A stretch of DNA of 64,000 nucleotides from Sphingomonas sp. (GCF_025362505.1 NZ_JANYGG010000067.1:1-64000); one strand, 5' to 3'; shown: positions 8,837 through 17,357, counted from the first letter of the stretch. Made by a program: numbers and translations. Notes: generated from the letters alone by a model not told the origin.

Positions 8837-9800
8837 CCTGTCCGACCGTCCGCCCGGCCATCTCGAGCATCCGCTCGAGCGGGACGCGGGCGCGGTCCAT
8901 GAGGTCGGTCGACAGCTCGATCCGCGGCCTGAGGTCGCGCAGCGCGTCGTGCAGCTTTTCCAGCGTGTTGAGCGCCATGTACGGGCACATGTTGCAATTG
9001 CAGTTGCCGTCGCCGCCGGGCGCGCCGATGAAGCGCTTGTGCGGCGCAGCTTTCTCCATCTGGTGGATGATGTGCGGCTCGGTCGCGACGATGATCGTCT
9101 GCGCGGGCGAAGTCAGCGCGAAGTCGAGGATCGCCTTGGTCGACCCGACCAGCGTCGCATGGTCGACGATCTGCGGCGGGCATTCGGGGTGCGCGGCGAC
9201 CGGTGCACCCGGATTCTCGGCCATTAGCTTCAGCAGTTCGGTCTCGGAAAAAGCCTGGTGGACGATGCAGATGCCCGGCCACAGCAGCATCTCTCGACCG
9301 GTGCGGCGGGCAAGATAGCCGCCGAGGTGCCGGTCGGGACCGAAGATGATCTTCTGGTCGAGCGGGATCTGCTTGAGGATGATGTCGGCCGACGACGAGG
9401 TGACGATGATGTCACTGAGCGCCTTCACCTCGGCCGAGCAATTGATGTAGGTCAGCGCGATATGGTCCGGGTGGGCCTCGCGGAACGCTTTGAACTGGTC
9501 GGGCGGGCAGCTGTCCTCCAAGCTGCATCCGGCGTCCATGTCGGGCAGGATGACAGTCTTTTGCGGCGACAATATCTTCGCCGTCTCCGCCATGAACCGG
9601 ACCCCGCAGAAGGCGATGACGTCGGCATCGGTCGCCGCGGCCTTGCGCGACAGGTCGAGGCTGTCGCCGACGAAATCGGCGAGGTCCTGCAACTCGGGCC
9701 GCTGGTAATAATGCGCCAGGATGACCGCGTTGCGCTCCTTCTTGAGGCGCGCGATCTCATCGATCAGGTCGGGTCCGCGTAGGCGGGAGTGGACGGTCAC
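8802..9800 (-). CDS. nadA: Quinolinate synthase
   Basis: Makes quinolinate from iminoaspartate and dihydroxyacetone phosphate in de novo NAD synthesis, using a 4Fe-4S cluster. The 332-residue protein has LAHYYQRPELQDLADFVGDS near the N-terminus and conserved cysteines in YINCSAEVK, GICIVHQ and CNMCPYM, the type expected for cluster ligation. I chose GTG 9800, since a longer frame from 9899 would run through the upstream gene and GAGGAG lies just before the GTG. nadB and nadC are not in the window. It follows the DUF4230 gene by ten bases. Confidence 0.93.
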   Translation of the reverse strand: MTVHSRLRGPDLIDEIARLKKERNAVILAHYYQRPELQDLADFVGDSLDLSRKAAATDADVIAFCGVRFMAETAKILSPQKTVILPDMDAGCSLEDSCPPDQFKAFREAHPDHIALTYINCSAEVKALSDIIVTSSSADIILKQIPLDQKIIFGPDRHLGGYLARRTGREMLLWPGICIVHQAFSETELLKLMAENPGAPVAAHPECPPQIVDHATLVGSTKAILDFALTSPAQTIIVATEPHIIHQMEKAAPHKRFIGAPGGDGNCNCNMCPYMALNTLEKLHDALRDLRPRIELSTDLMDRARVPLERMLEMAGRTVGQGDVGAPKISGD

Positions 9801-9810
9801 TTGATACTCC

Positions 9811-10500
9811 TCAACGGCCCGTGGCCATGACCTCATTATAAGAGCGCGAGCGATCGATGTAAGACGGGTCGTTCGTCGGATCTGAAGCGAATCGTGCAAC
9901 TACTTTGGCGTCAGCGATCCCCGCGGCGCGGAGCGGCAGCGCGAAACTATGCTCGACGGCTTGACGCGCCGCCTCGCGGGCGAGCCGCATCGGGGTTGCG
10001 GCCTGCGCCTGTTTGCGGAGGTCGGCGACGGCCTTAGAACGGTTCGCGTCATCGAGCTGGGTGCGGCTGTCGGTCAGCGCGCCGAGCACGCCACCGCTGC
10101 CGTATTCGCGCGCCGCCGCCAGATCGACCTCGGGGCCGGCGATCTCGATCTCGGGGAGCCTGACCGACAGGGTTTTCGTGTCGTCGTCCCACGTCACGTC
10201 GCGCTCGCCGAGCTTGGCAAGGTCGAGCTCGTAGCGCACGTCGCCGGGGAGGACGAGCGTCCGCTCCGAGGTGAACATCAGCTGCGACTGCTTCGACGTA
10301 ACGACCGACACATAGCGCGCGACGAACGGCACCAGCCGGTTCTGCGCGCGCATCGATTCGAGGCTGGCGCGAGCGATGCTCGTCACGTCGCCGCCGAACA
10401 GCTTGCGCTTGAGGTCGAGCCCACCGCCGACGAGCAGGCCGACGACCAGCGCGGCAAGGATCGCGACGATCGCGATGGGGTTCAGGGGGCGGCGGTCCAT
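9811..10500 (-). CDS. DUF4230 domain protein
   Basis: A 229-residue protein with one N-terminal membrane segment (about residues 8-28) and a soluble domain of the DUF4230 type, starting around SMRAQNRLVPFVARYVSVV. Orientation suggests a periplasmic domain. The function of the family is not established. It overlaps the end of the MBL-fold gene by 19 bases, so the two are translationally coupled, and it precedes nadA closely. Confidence 0.75.
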   Translation of the reverse strand: MDRRPLNPIAIVAILAALVVGLLVGGGLDLKRKLFGGDVTSIARASLESMRAQNRLVPFVARYVSVVTSKQSQLMFTSERTLVLPGDVRYELDLAKLGERDVTWDDDTKTLSVRLPEIEIAGPEVDLAAAREYGSGGVLGALTDSRTQLDDANRSKAVADLRKQAQAATPMRLAREAARQAVEHSFALPLRAAGIADAKVVARFASDPTNDPSYIDRSRSYNEVMATGR

Positions 10501-11360
10501 GTCTCTCCGTTAGTCTGAACAATCCCGCGCCGTTCAAGGTCCACGAGATGCGCCAGCACCGACCCGCCCGCCGCCGGGACCAGCCGCTGGTCGAGCCCCG
10601 GATAGGCACCCGCAACGATGTCGGGGATGGTATCCCGCCCCTCGCCGAGCAGCCGCAGGATCTGCTTCTCGCGCTGCATTCGATGGCCGATCATCCCGCG
10701 GACGAGTTGCTGCGGCTTGGTCACCGCCGGGCCATGCGCGGGATAGAACACCCGATCCTTGCGGTGCCGCAGCTTGTCGAGGCTCGCCATATAGGCGGCC
10801 ATGTCGCCATCGGGCGGGACCACGACGGTGGTCGACCAGCCCATGACATGATCGCCGGTGAACAGCGCATCGCCAAACTCATAGCAGAGGTGGTTCGAGG
10901 TGTGCCCCGGCGTGGCGACCGCGACCAGCCGACCGCCGTCGACCTCGATCGCCTCGCCGTCGCCCAGCACCCGGTCGGGCGCATAGCCGAAGTCGAAACT
11001 GGCATCGGCGCGCGGCCCGACCGTGTCGAGCGCAAGCGCCGCGCAGCCGATGATCGGCGCGCCGGTCGCAGCCTTCAGCGCGGCGGCGGCCGGGCTATGG
11101 TCACGGTGGGTGTGGGTGCAGGCGATGGCGACGACCGGCCGGCCGCCGATCGCCTCGACCAGCGCATCGATGTGCGCGGGAAGGTCGGGCCCGGGGTCGA
11201 TCACGACGACTTCCGTTCCACCGACAAGGTAGCTCTGCGTGCCCGTGTAGGTGAACGCCGACGGATTATGCGCCAGCAACCGCGCCACGCCGGGCTCGAT
11301 CTGTTCGATCCGCGCGTAGGGCTGGTCGGAAAGGTCGGGGGGATTCACCGGCGCGCTCAC
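10482..11360 (-). CDS. MBL-fold metallohydrolase (glyoxalase II / LACTB2-like)
   Basis: A 292-residue hydrolase with the zinc-binding HTHRDHSP motif (from about residue 83), a following GHTSNH and FTGDHVMGWS, then FYPAHGPAV, all typical of the metallo-beta-lactamase superfamily. The C-terminal winged-helix-like segment with HRMQREKQIL is the LACTB2/beta-lactamase-like-2 type. The substrate cannot be read from sequence. It shares an ATGA overlap with the upstream glycosyltransferase gene. Confidence 0.85.
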   Translation of the reverse strand: MSAPVNPPDLSDQPYARIEQIEPGVARLLAHNPSAFTYTGTQSYLVGGTEVVVIDPGPDLPAHIDALVEAIGGRPVVAIACTHTHRDHSPAAAALKAATGAPIIGCAALALDTVGPRADASFDFGYAPDRVLGDGEAIEVDGGRLVAVATPGHTSNHLCYEFGDALFTGDHVMGWSTTVVVPPDGDMAAYMASLDKLRHRKDRVFYPAHGPAVTKPQQLVRGMIGHRMQREKQILRLLGEGRDTIPDIVAGAYPGLDQRLVPAAGGSVLAHLVDLERRGIVQTNGETWTAAP

Positions 11361-12556
11361 TTTCCTCGCTTGGCAGACTTTGACATCGCCTCGCGACGAT
11401 AGGCGAATGCTGTCGGAAATACTTCCTCAAACAAGCGCTTCATCGCCGTGTCCCAGCCGAGCCCGGCGGCATGTTCGCGTGCGGCGCGCGCCATCTCGGC
11501 CAGTCCGGGATCCCCGATCAGCGCGCGGATATTGGCAGCCATCGCGGCTGGATCGTCGACCGGCCCGAGCCGCCCGAGCGCCGCGGGAACCCGGTCGATC
11601 ATCGCCCCCGCCGCGACCCCTGCGACAGGCAAGCCCGAGGCCTGCGCCTCTATCACCGAGATGCCGAACGTCTCGTCGGCCATGCCCGACACATAAAGGT
11701 CCGCGCTCGCCAACCAGCGCGAAAGCAAGCCGCGATCGGTGATGAAGCCGGTGCACAGCACGCCCGGCTCATCGGCAAACTCCTCGATCAGCGGACCTGC
11801 GCCAACCAGGACAAGCCGCGCGCCGAGGTTTGCCGGAAGCTGACGAAATGCCTCGACCACCGTTTCGGGGCGCTTCTCGCGGTCGAGCCGTCCGACGTAG
11901 ATCAGCAGCGGCTGGCCCGGCCCCGCGCCCGCTTCGCGCCGAAGCGCCTCGTCGCGCCGGTCGGGCGAGAAATCATCGATGTCGACCCCGAGCGGCGCGA
12001 CGCTTACCCGCTCGACGCCGATCGCGCGCAACTTGTCCGCTCCGCCATGCTCGCTCAGCGCCACCACGCGATCGAACCGGCGATAGAGCGCCGCGACATA
12101 ATGGTATGCGATCTGCGCCGAGGTGGTCGCGAGCCACTGGCCGCCGAGCCGCTCGCCAATTCGCGAAGCGTAAGCGGTCGGAAAGTCAGTCATGAACGAA
12201 GCGACCAGCGCAGTCTCCGGAAAGCGATTGCGATGCGCGATCGCCACCCATGGCAGGTTATACGCATCCTCGCATTCGATCAGGTTGGGCCGGAACCGCT
12301 CGAGCGCCGCACGGACCGCACCGTTGCGCAGCAGCAGCCGGTAGTTAGGAATACCCGGCACGTGCGGCGAGCGGAGCGTGATGGTGATTGCCCGTCCCTC
12401 CTCGACCACGGCATCTTCGGCGCCAGGGATGATCAGCAGGTGGCGATCATCGGTTTGTTCGAGAATGTAGCGCCGCTTGCGATTGAGATAGACGCGCACC
12501 CCGCCGCCCTTCTCGGACCAGCTCTGGGTGAGGTCGGCATAGAGACGCTGGGTCAT
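11357..12556 (-). CDS. Glycosyltransferase family 4
   Basis: A 399-residue GT-B glycosyltransferase of group 1. The nucleotide-sugar half has IYVGRLDREKRPETVVEAF and the EX7E motif in ETFGISVIE. The N-terminal acceptor domain includes YNLPWVAIAHRN. The product and acceptor are unknown; the neighbours (MBL hydrolase, DUF4230) do not point to a particular glycan. It is the first gene of the leftward cluster running to nadA. The nearest upstream gene in the same direction, grxD, is 265 bases away. Confidence 0.88.
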   Translation of the reverse strand: MTQRLYADLTQSWSEKGGGVRVYLNRKRRYILEQTDDRHLLIIPGAEDAVVEEGRAITITLRSPHVPGIPNYRLLLRNGAVRAALERFRPNLIECEDAYNLPWVAIAHRNRFPETALVASFMTDFPTAYASRIGERLGGQWLATTSAQIAYHYVAALYRRFDRVVALSEHGGADKLRAIGVERVSVAPLGVDIDDFSPDRRDEALRREAGAGPGQPLLIYVGRLDREKRPETVVEAFRQLPANLGARLVLVGAGPLIEEFADEPGVLCTGFITDRGLLSRWLASADLYVSGMADETFGISVIEAQASGLPVAGVAAGAMIDRVPAALGRLGPVDDPAAMAANIRALIGDPGLAEMARAAREHAAGLGWDTAMKRLFEEVFPTAFAYRREAMSKSAKRGK

Positions 12557-12680
12557 GCCCGGCCCGTTACGAGCAAATGTCCCGAAACGACCAAAAATCG
12601 TCGGGATATTTTACGGCTCGATCGTGGGTTGATTTGCTTGGTGCGGGACAAGTGGCAGAATTCCGCTATTCCCCACAATT

Positions 12681-12694
12681 GGCACGGCCCGTGC
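12681..12694. promoter_or_regulatory. Palindrome with sigma-54-like spacing
   Basis: GCACGG-C-CCGTGC (12682-12694) is a perfect inverted repeat. The same bases also form GG-N10-GC inside TGGCACGGCCCGTGCA, which fits the -24/-12 pattern of sigma-54 promoters with one mismatch in the -12 part. Either reading (operator or promoter) would place transcription rightward toward the hairpin at 12731. Whether this organism has RpoN is unknown from the window. Confidence 0.35.
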
Positions 12695-12705
12695 AAAGTA
12701 GAGAC

Positions 12706-12777
12706 TGTCCACTTGGTTCCACGACCACATAAAGGGACGGTGCAGCGGTTTCTGGTCCCGCGACACCGTCCCTTTTT
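12706..12777 (+). ncRNA. Candidate orphan small RNA
   Basis: Between a leftward glycosyltransferase gene and leftward grxD lies a rightward transcript-like unit: a promoter-like element at 12681-12694, then about 25 bases, then a long hairpin and a T run. The 5' end is inferred from the sigma-54-like spacing. No open frame with a ribosome site fits. It could alternatively be only a terminator for grxD read from the other strand, where just three T follow. Confidence 0.35.
12731..12777 (+). terminator. Hairpin with T run (intrinsic terminator)
   Basis: AAAGGGACGGTG (12731-12742) pairs fully with CACCGTCCCTTT (12764-12775), and GCGG/CCGC inside the loop can extend the stem. Five T (12773-12777) follow on the plus strand. 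On the minus strand the T run is only three bases, so rightward termination is favoured. Confidence 0.7.
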
Positions 12778-12821
12778 CGTTGCGGCCACGCGTCGTGACT
12801 CCACAGCCCGATCGGTCGGGA

Positions 12822-13148
12822 TCAGGCCGCGTCAGGCGCGGCGTCGACCAGTTGCTTGAGTTCACCGCTCTCGAACATTTCCATCATGATGTCCGATCCA
12901 CCGACGAATTCGCCGTGGACGTAGAGCTGCGGGACCGTCGGCCAGTCGGAATAGGCCTTGATCCCCTGGCGAAGCTCCTGGTCCTGCAACACGTCGACAG
13001 TCTCGAACGGCACCTCGAGATGATCGAGGATCTTGATCGCACGACTCGAGAAGCCGCATTGCGGGAACAGCGGCGTGCCTTTCATGAACAACAGGACGTC
13101 GTTGCCCTTGACCAGCTCGTCGATGCGGGCAGTTGCGGGGTCGCTCAT
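12822..13148 (-). CDS. grxD: Monothiol glutaredoxin, CGFS type
   Basis: Iron-sulfur cluster carrier of the Grx4/GrxD class. The 108-residue protein has the CGFS active site (Cys31) in PQCGFSSRA, WPTVPQLYV and GGSDIMMEM for glutathione binding. It overlaps the bolA gene by ATGA (13145-13148). GrxD and BolA proteins form a [2Fe-2S] heterocomplex in other bacteria, so the pair is likely functional together. Confidence 0.95.
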   Translation of the reverse strand: MSDPATARIDELVKGNDVLLFMKGTPLFPQCGFSSRAIKILDHLEVPFETVDVLQDQELRQGIKAYSDWPTVPQLYVHGEFVGGSDIMMEMFESGELKQLVDAAPDAA

Positions 13149-13390
13149 TGATGATCTCCGGAAGGAATGGCCGTTGTCAGTTGCAGGGCGTGAAGTTCGC
13201 CCCCCATGCGCCCCCCCAGCGCGGCGTAGACGGCCTGATGCTGGCGCACCCGATTCATGCCCGCGAAGCTCGCCGACACGACTTTCGCGGCATAATGGTC
13301 GCCGTCCCCGCGCAGGTCGGTGATCTCCACCGCCGCGTCGGGAATGGCCGCCACGATCAGCGCCTCGATCTCGGTCGCGGCCATCGCCAT
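13145..13390 (-). CDS. BolA-family protein
   Basis: An 81-residue BolA-fold protein (class II KH-like) with the family core GDGDHYAAKVVSASFAGMNR and RVRQHQAVYAALG, including the His that helps bind a shared cluster with monothiol glutaredoxin. Closest in type to the IbaG/BolA1 group. It lies between the zeta-subunit gene (2-base gap) and grxD (4-base overlap), which supports cotranscription. Confidence 0.9.
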   Translation of the reverse strand: MAMAATEIEALIVAAIPDAAVEITDLRGDGDHYAAKVVSASFAGMNRVRQHQAVYAALGGRMGGELHALQLTTAIPSGDHQ

Positions 13391-13392
13391 GA

Positions 13393-13719
13393 TCAGCTCT
13401 TCGATTCGATCAGCTGGCGGCGCGCGTCGACGGTCTTGTGCGCCAGCGCCTCGCGGATCTTCGCGTCGTCGATCTCGATCCCTGCGGCGGTCAGGTCACC
13501 GAGCAGCTTGCGAATGACGTCCTCGTCGCCGGCTTCCTCGAACTCAGCTCGGATGACCTCCTTCGCATAGGCTTCGCCCTCGACTTCGGTCAGCCCCATC
13601 AACCGCGCTGCCCATTCGCCAAGCAGCCGGTTGCGGCGCGCAAGAATGCGGAACGCCATTTCTTCGTCCCGGGCGTACTTCGCCTCGAACGCCTGTTCGC
13701 GATCATTGAAGGTGGTCAT
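13393..13719 (-). CDS. DUF1476 protein, F1-ATPase inhibitor zeta subunit
   Basis: A 108-residue, mostly helical, charged protein of DUF1476. Members in Paracoccus and other alphaproteobacteria are the zeta subunit that inhibits F1Fo-ATPase by its N-terminal segment. The N-terminal FNDREQAFEAKYARDEEM is the conserved inhibitory part. Its position just ahead of bolA and grxD is common in the class, though a functional link is only inferred. Confidence 0.88.
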   Translation of the reverse strand: MTTFNDREQAFEAKYARDEEMAFRILARRNRLLGEWAARLMGLTEVEGEAYAKEVIRAEFEEAGDEDVIRKLLGDLTAAGIEIDDAKIREALAHKTVDARRQLIESKS

Positions 13720-13764
13720 GCGGCGCCTTTCTCTCTTATCCGCGAGATAGGAGCGCGCGCGCCG

Positions 13765-14763
13765 CTAGTCCAGCGTCACCACAAGCTTGCCGACGACCGA
13801 GCGCGACGCAAGCGCGGCAATCGCCTCGCCGCCGCGTTCGAGCGGATAGGTCGCGCTCACGACCGGCGCGATCCTGCCTTCTTCCCACAGCCGGAACAGT
13901 GTCTCGACATGGGCGGCGTTGGCGGCGGGATCGCGCGCGGCGAACGCGCCCCAGAACACGCCGCACACGTCGCAGCTTTTGAGCAGGGTAAGGTTGAGCG
14001 GCAGCTTCGGGATGCCCGCGGGGAAGCCGACGACGAGGTAACGCCCTCCCCACGCGATCGCGCGCAACGCCGGCTCGGCATAGTCACCGCCGACCGGGTC
14101 GTAGATCACGTCCGCGCCCTTCGGACCGACAGCGGCCTTGAACTGCTCGGACAGCGCCTTCTGCCCGTCACGGTCGAACGGGCCGCGCGGATAGACGAGG
14201 GTTGCATCGGCGCCGGCCTTCGTCGCGGCGGCGGCCTTCTCCTCGCTCGACACGGCGGCGATCACCCGCGCGCCGCGCGCCTTGCCAAGCTCGATCGCGG
14301 CAAGCCCGACCCCGCCCGCCGCGCCGAGGACCAGCAGGGTCTGGCCCGCTTCGAGGTGGCCACGGTCATAAAGCGCATGGATCGAGGTGGCATAGGTCAG
14401 CAGCAGCGCGGCGCCGTCGACGAAGCTGCGACTGGCGGGCAGGCGAAACGCGGAGGTCGCCGGGATCGCGACCGATTGGGCCAGCCCGCCATAGCCCGAC
14501 ACCGCAATCAGCCGGTCACCGACCGACCAGCCTTCGACGCCTGCGCCGACCGCGCTGACCTCGCCGGCGATCTCGCCCCCCGGTGCGAACGGGCGCGGGG
14601 GACGCAACTGGTACCTGTCTTCGATGATCAGCACGTCGGGGTAGTTGATCGCCGCGGCATGGACGCGAACCTTGAGCTGGCCGGCGCCGGCCTCGGGTTC
14701 GGGAAGGTCGTCGAGGCGGAGTGTTTCTGGGCCGCCGGGGGCATGACTGAGGAGGGCTTTCAT
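13765..14763 (-). CDS. NAD(P)H:quinone oxidoreductase, zinc-independent MDR family
   Basis: A 332-residue medium-chain dehydrogenase/reductase of the quinone oxidoreductase type. The Rossmann motif GAAGGVGLAAIELGKA is intact, the GroES-like N-terminal half has PGGEIAGEVSAVG, and the zinc-binding residues of alcohol dehydrogenases are lacking. I chose ATG 14763 (MKALLSHAPGG) because family members start there; a longer frame from 14793 adds ten unlike residues. The substrate is not determinable from sequence. Confidence 0.87.
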   Translation of the reverse strand: MKALLSHAPGGPETLRLDDLPEPEAGAGQLKVRVHAAAINYPDVLIIEDRYQLRPPRPFAPGGEIAGEVSAVGAGVEGWSVGDRLIAVSGYGGLAQSVAIPATSAFRLPASRSFVDGAALLLTYATSIHALYDRGHLEAGQTLLVLGAAGGVGLAAIELGKARGARVIAAVSSEEKAAAATKAGADATLVYPRGPFDRDGQKALSEQFKAAVGPKGADVIYDPVGGDYAEPALRAIAWGGRYLVVGFPAGIPKLPLNLTLLKSCDVCGVFWGAFAARDPAANAAHVETLFRLWEEGRIAPVVSATYPLERGGEAIAALASRSVVGKLVVTLD

Positions 14764-14840
14764 ATGCCAGCGGTACAAGCGCGGTTCGCGCAAGGAAAGG
14801 ACCGCCTCCTGGGCGGAGACGGCCCAATCATAGCTGGCGC

Positions 14841-15008
14841 TTACAGGTCGTTGATGACGCCCTTGATCTTGCCCTTGGTTTCCTGGACGTCGCCCTTGAG
14901 TTCCTGGCGCTCGCCCTCTGCGCGGGTCTCGGGATTGTCCGATTCCTGCTTGGCGTTGCCGACGGCATTGTTGACAGCGCCTTTGATCTTGTCGGTGAAT
15001 TCACCCAT
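14841..15008 (-). CDS. CsbD family stress-associated small protein
   Basis: A 55-residue Lys/Glu/Asn-rich protein of the CsbD type (MGEFTDKIKGAVNNAVGN, then GDVQETKGKIKG). Family members are abundant under general stress; the molecular role is not known. The ATG at 15008 has AAGGAGCGAGACG in front. I searched its upstream region for the EcfG motif found elsewhere in the window and did not see one. Confidence 0.88.
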   Translation of the reverse strand: MGEFTDKIKGAVNNAVGNAKQESDNPETRAEGERQELKGDVQETKGKIKGVINDL

Positions 15009-15233
15009 CGTCTCGCTCCTTGCGAAGTTTGTGTTGCCGATCAACGAGCTGCTTGCCGCGAAGTTGCTCGGTCGGTCGCATGCACTCCCTGCGCTGCCGA
15101 AATGGTGGGAACGGAACGTGCCGGTCGAGCGAACCATTGACCGCATTCACTGCCACTGGAGGAGACACATGACCCGCACTCAGCCTCGACCCATTCCTGC
15201 CATTACGCCGCTAAGATTAGCGACCCACTGCGC

Positions 15234-15719
15234 TCACTCTGCGTCAGGCTTTGGCGTCGACATCAAGGTTGCCAACCCGAGGGCAGCCTGACGCTCGGCG
15301 TCCTTCGCGGAGGCCGTTGAGGCGCTAGCGCCTTTCACTTCGACCAACAGCGCGATGTAGGGCTTGGTATCGAGGTTGAGCGTGTCGTGAAGCGGCGAAA
15401 AGCCGTCCCAATAAGTCTCGCCGGTCTTTTCGTCATAATCCTTGTGACTGCCGTCGGCTTCGGTCACCCGAATCTTCGCTCCTGAAAGAACATAGCCGAC
15501 GCGCGGTGGATGCGTGTGCCAGTGGTCGAGGGCGCCGGGCGGTAAGGTATATTGCAGGACTCGGACATGCTCGTTGTCCAGCAGGAGCTTGAAGTTGCCC
15601 GGCGAAGATACGAGCGCGTCGACCGGTCCCTTGGTCGCGGGCCGCGGCTCAGCCAATGCAGCAACCGGTGCAAGCAGCGTCAACGCGGCTGCAGCTGCGA
15701 TATTCAACGTCGATCTCAT
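15234..15719 (-). CDS. Secreted cupin-domain protein
   Basis: A 161-residue protein with a cleavable signal peptide (MRSTLNIAAAAALTLLAPVAALA) and a single cupin domain. The metal-binding pattern is partly visible in GALDHWHTHPPRVGYVLSG, with the second motif weaker around the TYWDG and PLHDTLN segment. The start at 15719 is preferred to the upstream 15770 because the signal begins there. A periplasmic metal-dependent enzyme or binding protein is likely; the substrate is unknown. Confidence 0.75.
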   Translation of the reverse strand: MRSTLNIAAAAALTLLAPVAALAEPRPATKGPVDALVSSPGNFKLLLDNEHVRVLQYTLPPGALDHWHTHPPRVGYVLSGAKIRVTEADGSHKDYDEKTGETYWDGFSPLHDTLNLDTKPYIALLVEVKGASASTASAKDAERQAALGLATLMSTPKPDAE

Positions 15720-15915
15720 GAAAATCCCCCGGTTTCGCCACAAGCAACGCAACGCGAACAGAACAGGCACTCAGCATAGCGGCTGCACTGGAAGCTTTCC
15801 ACCGGGAAGTAGACGAAAGGGCACCTCAAGTCCCAATGCCGGCTTAATTTTCGACGAACCAGAAAACATGCTATGATCAGTCTGTTTAGTTATAATTCAC
15901 AGGAGGTTACAAACT

Positions 15916-16488
15916 ATGCGTAAACCCTTTTTGACCGCAGCATGCGGTTTCGCCATCTTTGCTTTTGCTACTGCGGCCACTGCGCAGCACGCTGGCGGCG
16001 GTGGAGGTATGGGTGCCAGTGGCGGCATGGGTGGCGGAATGAGCGCCATGGGACAGGGCATGGGTGCCAGTGGCGGCATGGGCGCCTCCGGTCGAGCCGG
16101 TGACTTCGCTTCACAGCGCGGCCAATTCGGCCGTGATTTCGCCGCCCAGCAGCACCTGACGCCGACGGAATATCAAGCCCAGGCGCAGCAGCACCGGGCC
16201 GATGCCCTGGCGATCGCCAAAGCGGCTCGAAGCGGTGCGGCTCTGCCGAAGGGGACCGACGCCCGTATTCGCGAGGCTTTAAAGAATGACATGGAAACAT
16301 GGCGTGACACCTTCAAAGTGGATCGGAAATCATGGCAAGCCATGCGCGATCAGTGGCTCGTGGACCGGAAGTCGCTGTCTCCTCAGCAATGGGCCGAACA
16401 GCGCGCGGCATGGTTCGCCGCCAGGGATACTTGGATCGCGAATCAAAAGCAGTGGGCGAGCGCCCGCTCGACAAATCGCACGCATTAA
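15916..16488 (+). CDS. Gly/Met-rich secreted protein of unknown function
   Basis: A 190-residue product with a clear signal peptide (to about residue 23, ATAQ), a Gly/Met/Ser-rich repeat region (about 25-60, units such as GGMGASGG) and a charged, Trp-rich helical C-terminal half (about 75-185) with repeats of W and Q. AGGAGGT lies just before the ATG, and TATAAT occurs at about 15889-15894. I do not recognise the family. The Gly/Met region could bind metal, which is speculation. Confidence 0.7.
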   Translation: MRKPFLTAACGFAIFAFATAATAQHAGGGGGMGASGGMGGGMSAMGQGMGASGGMGASGRAGDFASQRGQFGRDFAAQQHLTPTEYQAQAQQHRADALAIAKAARSGAALPKGTDARIREALKNDMETWRDTFKVDRKSWQAMRDQWLVDRKSLSPQQWAEQRAAWFAARDTWIANQKQWASARSTNRTH

Positions 16489-16513
16489 GTCGCTAACGGA
16501 AATACAAGATCAT

Positions 16514-16542
16514 GGGGTCGGCACTGTCGCCGGCCCCTTTTT
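16514..16542 (+). terminator. Intrinsic terminator after the Gly/Met-rich gene
   Basis: GGGGTCGGC pairs with GCCGGCCCC around a six-base loop (one G-T pair), followed by five T (16538-16542). It ends 54 bases after the stop of the secreted protein gene. Confidence 0.85.
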
Positions 16543-16826
16543 GCTGGCCGATTAAATTATTAAACGCCGATGTCCGCAATTGGGTCGGAGGCCGCTTCGC
16601 CATCCGGCTCCCCGGCTAAACCCGGGCCGCCCGAGTTCAAGGTGCCTTTAAGCCCGTATTGAGCGTGATACACGTCCATGGGAGTGGGTTCGCGCGGTTT
16701 AAGCACCGCTCGCTGACGGTCACGTCTCTATCTGGAACAACGATGCTCTGTCGTGTCCGCCATGCGCGGGCCTTTGCGGCATCGTGGCCAGCGTTAGCGA
16801 TCTGCCCCCCCTTGAAGGACCAAAAA
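16543..16826 (+). other. Long upstream region of the fasciclin gene
   Basis: No convincing gene. A longer in-frame extension of the fasciclin frame to 16659 exists but lacks a signal or homology. A GGAAC at about 16736 is followed at N16 by GTC rather than GTT, so I do not call an EcfG promoter. Nothing else is recognised. Confidence 0.4.
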
Positions 16827-17252
16827 ATGACCGACTCAACTCATGACATCGTCGATACGGCCGTAGCCGCCGGCTCGTTCACCACCCTGGTTGCCACTGT
16901 TACGGCAGCCGGTCTCGTCGGCACGCTGAAGGGCGCGGGTCCGTTCACGGTCTTCGCTCCTTCGGACGACGCGTTCGCCGCGCTGCCCGCCGGCACTGTC
17001 GAAACCCTGGTCAAGCCCGAGAACAAGGACAAGCTGACCGCGATCCTGCTGCTCCACGTCCTGCCGGGCAAGGTAATGGCCACAGACGTCGCCGGCCAGG
17101 TCATGGACCCGACCACCGCAGGCGGCGGAACGGTTCATGTTGATGGCACCCACGGTGTGACCGTCAACGGCGCCAAGGTGGTGACCGCCGATATCGCATG
17201 CTCGAACGGCGTCATTCACGTGATCGACGCGGTGCTGTTGCCCAAGGGCTAA
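16827..17252 (+). CDS. Fasciclin (FAS1) domain protein
   Basis: A 141-residue single FAS1 domain with both conserved boxes, [14 protein letters not shown] and [12 protein letters not shown]. Most bacterial single-FAS1 proteins are secreted, but no signal peptide is seen with the ATG at 16827, which has GAAGGA eight bases upstream. A longer frame from 16659 also has no clear signal. A role in adhesion or surface interaction is only suggested by family. Confidence 0.88.
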   Translation: MTDSTHDIVDTAVAAGSFTTLVATVTAAGLVGTLKGAGPFTVFAPSDDAFAALPAGTVETLVKPENKDKLTAILLLHVLPGKVMATDVAGQVMDPTTAGGGTVHVDGTHGVTVNGAKVVTADIACSNGVIHVIDAVLLPKG

Positions 17253-17266
17253 TTAGCAAAGAGCGT

Positions 17267-17292
17267 GACCGGGGGCAGCGATGCCCCCGGTC
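17267..17292. terminator. GC-rich hairpin between convergent genes
   Basis: GACCGGGGGC and GCCCCCGGTC form a perfect ten-base stem with a six-base loop. It lies 15 bases after the fasciclin stop and 65 bases before the end of the LOV-HTH gene. No T run follows on either side, so it may act as a bidirectional pause or RNA-end stabiliser rather than a standard terminator. Confidence 0.55.
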
Positions 17293-17357
17293 ATCGACTT
17301 CAACCGTGCTCGTTTATCAGGCGATACGGCGCTCGTGCCTAGTCGCAAGCAGCACGC

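Noticed and set aside
13438-15291. A 617-codon frame on the plus strand
   Set aside because: It is antisense to the zeta, quinone oxidoreductase and CsbD genes and has shadow-like composition.
16736-16762. EcfG promoter in front of the fasciclin gene
   Set aside because: GGAAC is present but the -10 part reads GTC instead of GTT, so the match is too weak.
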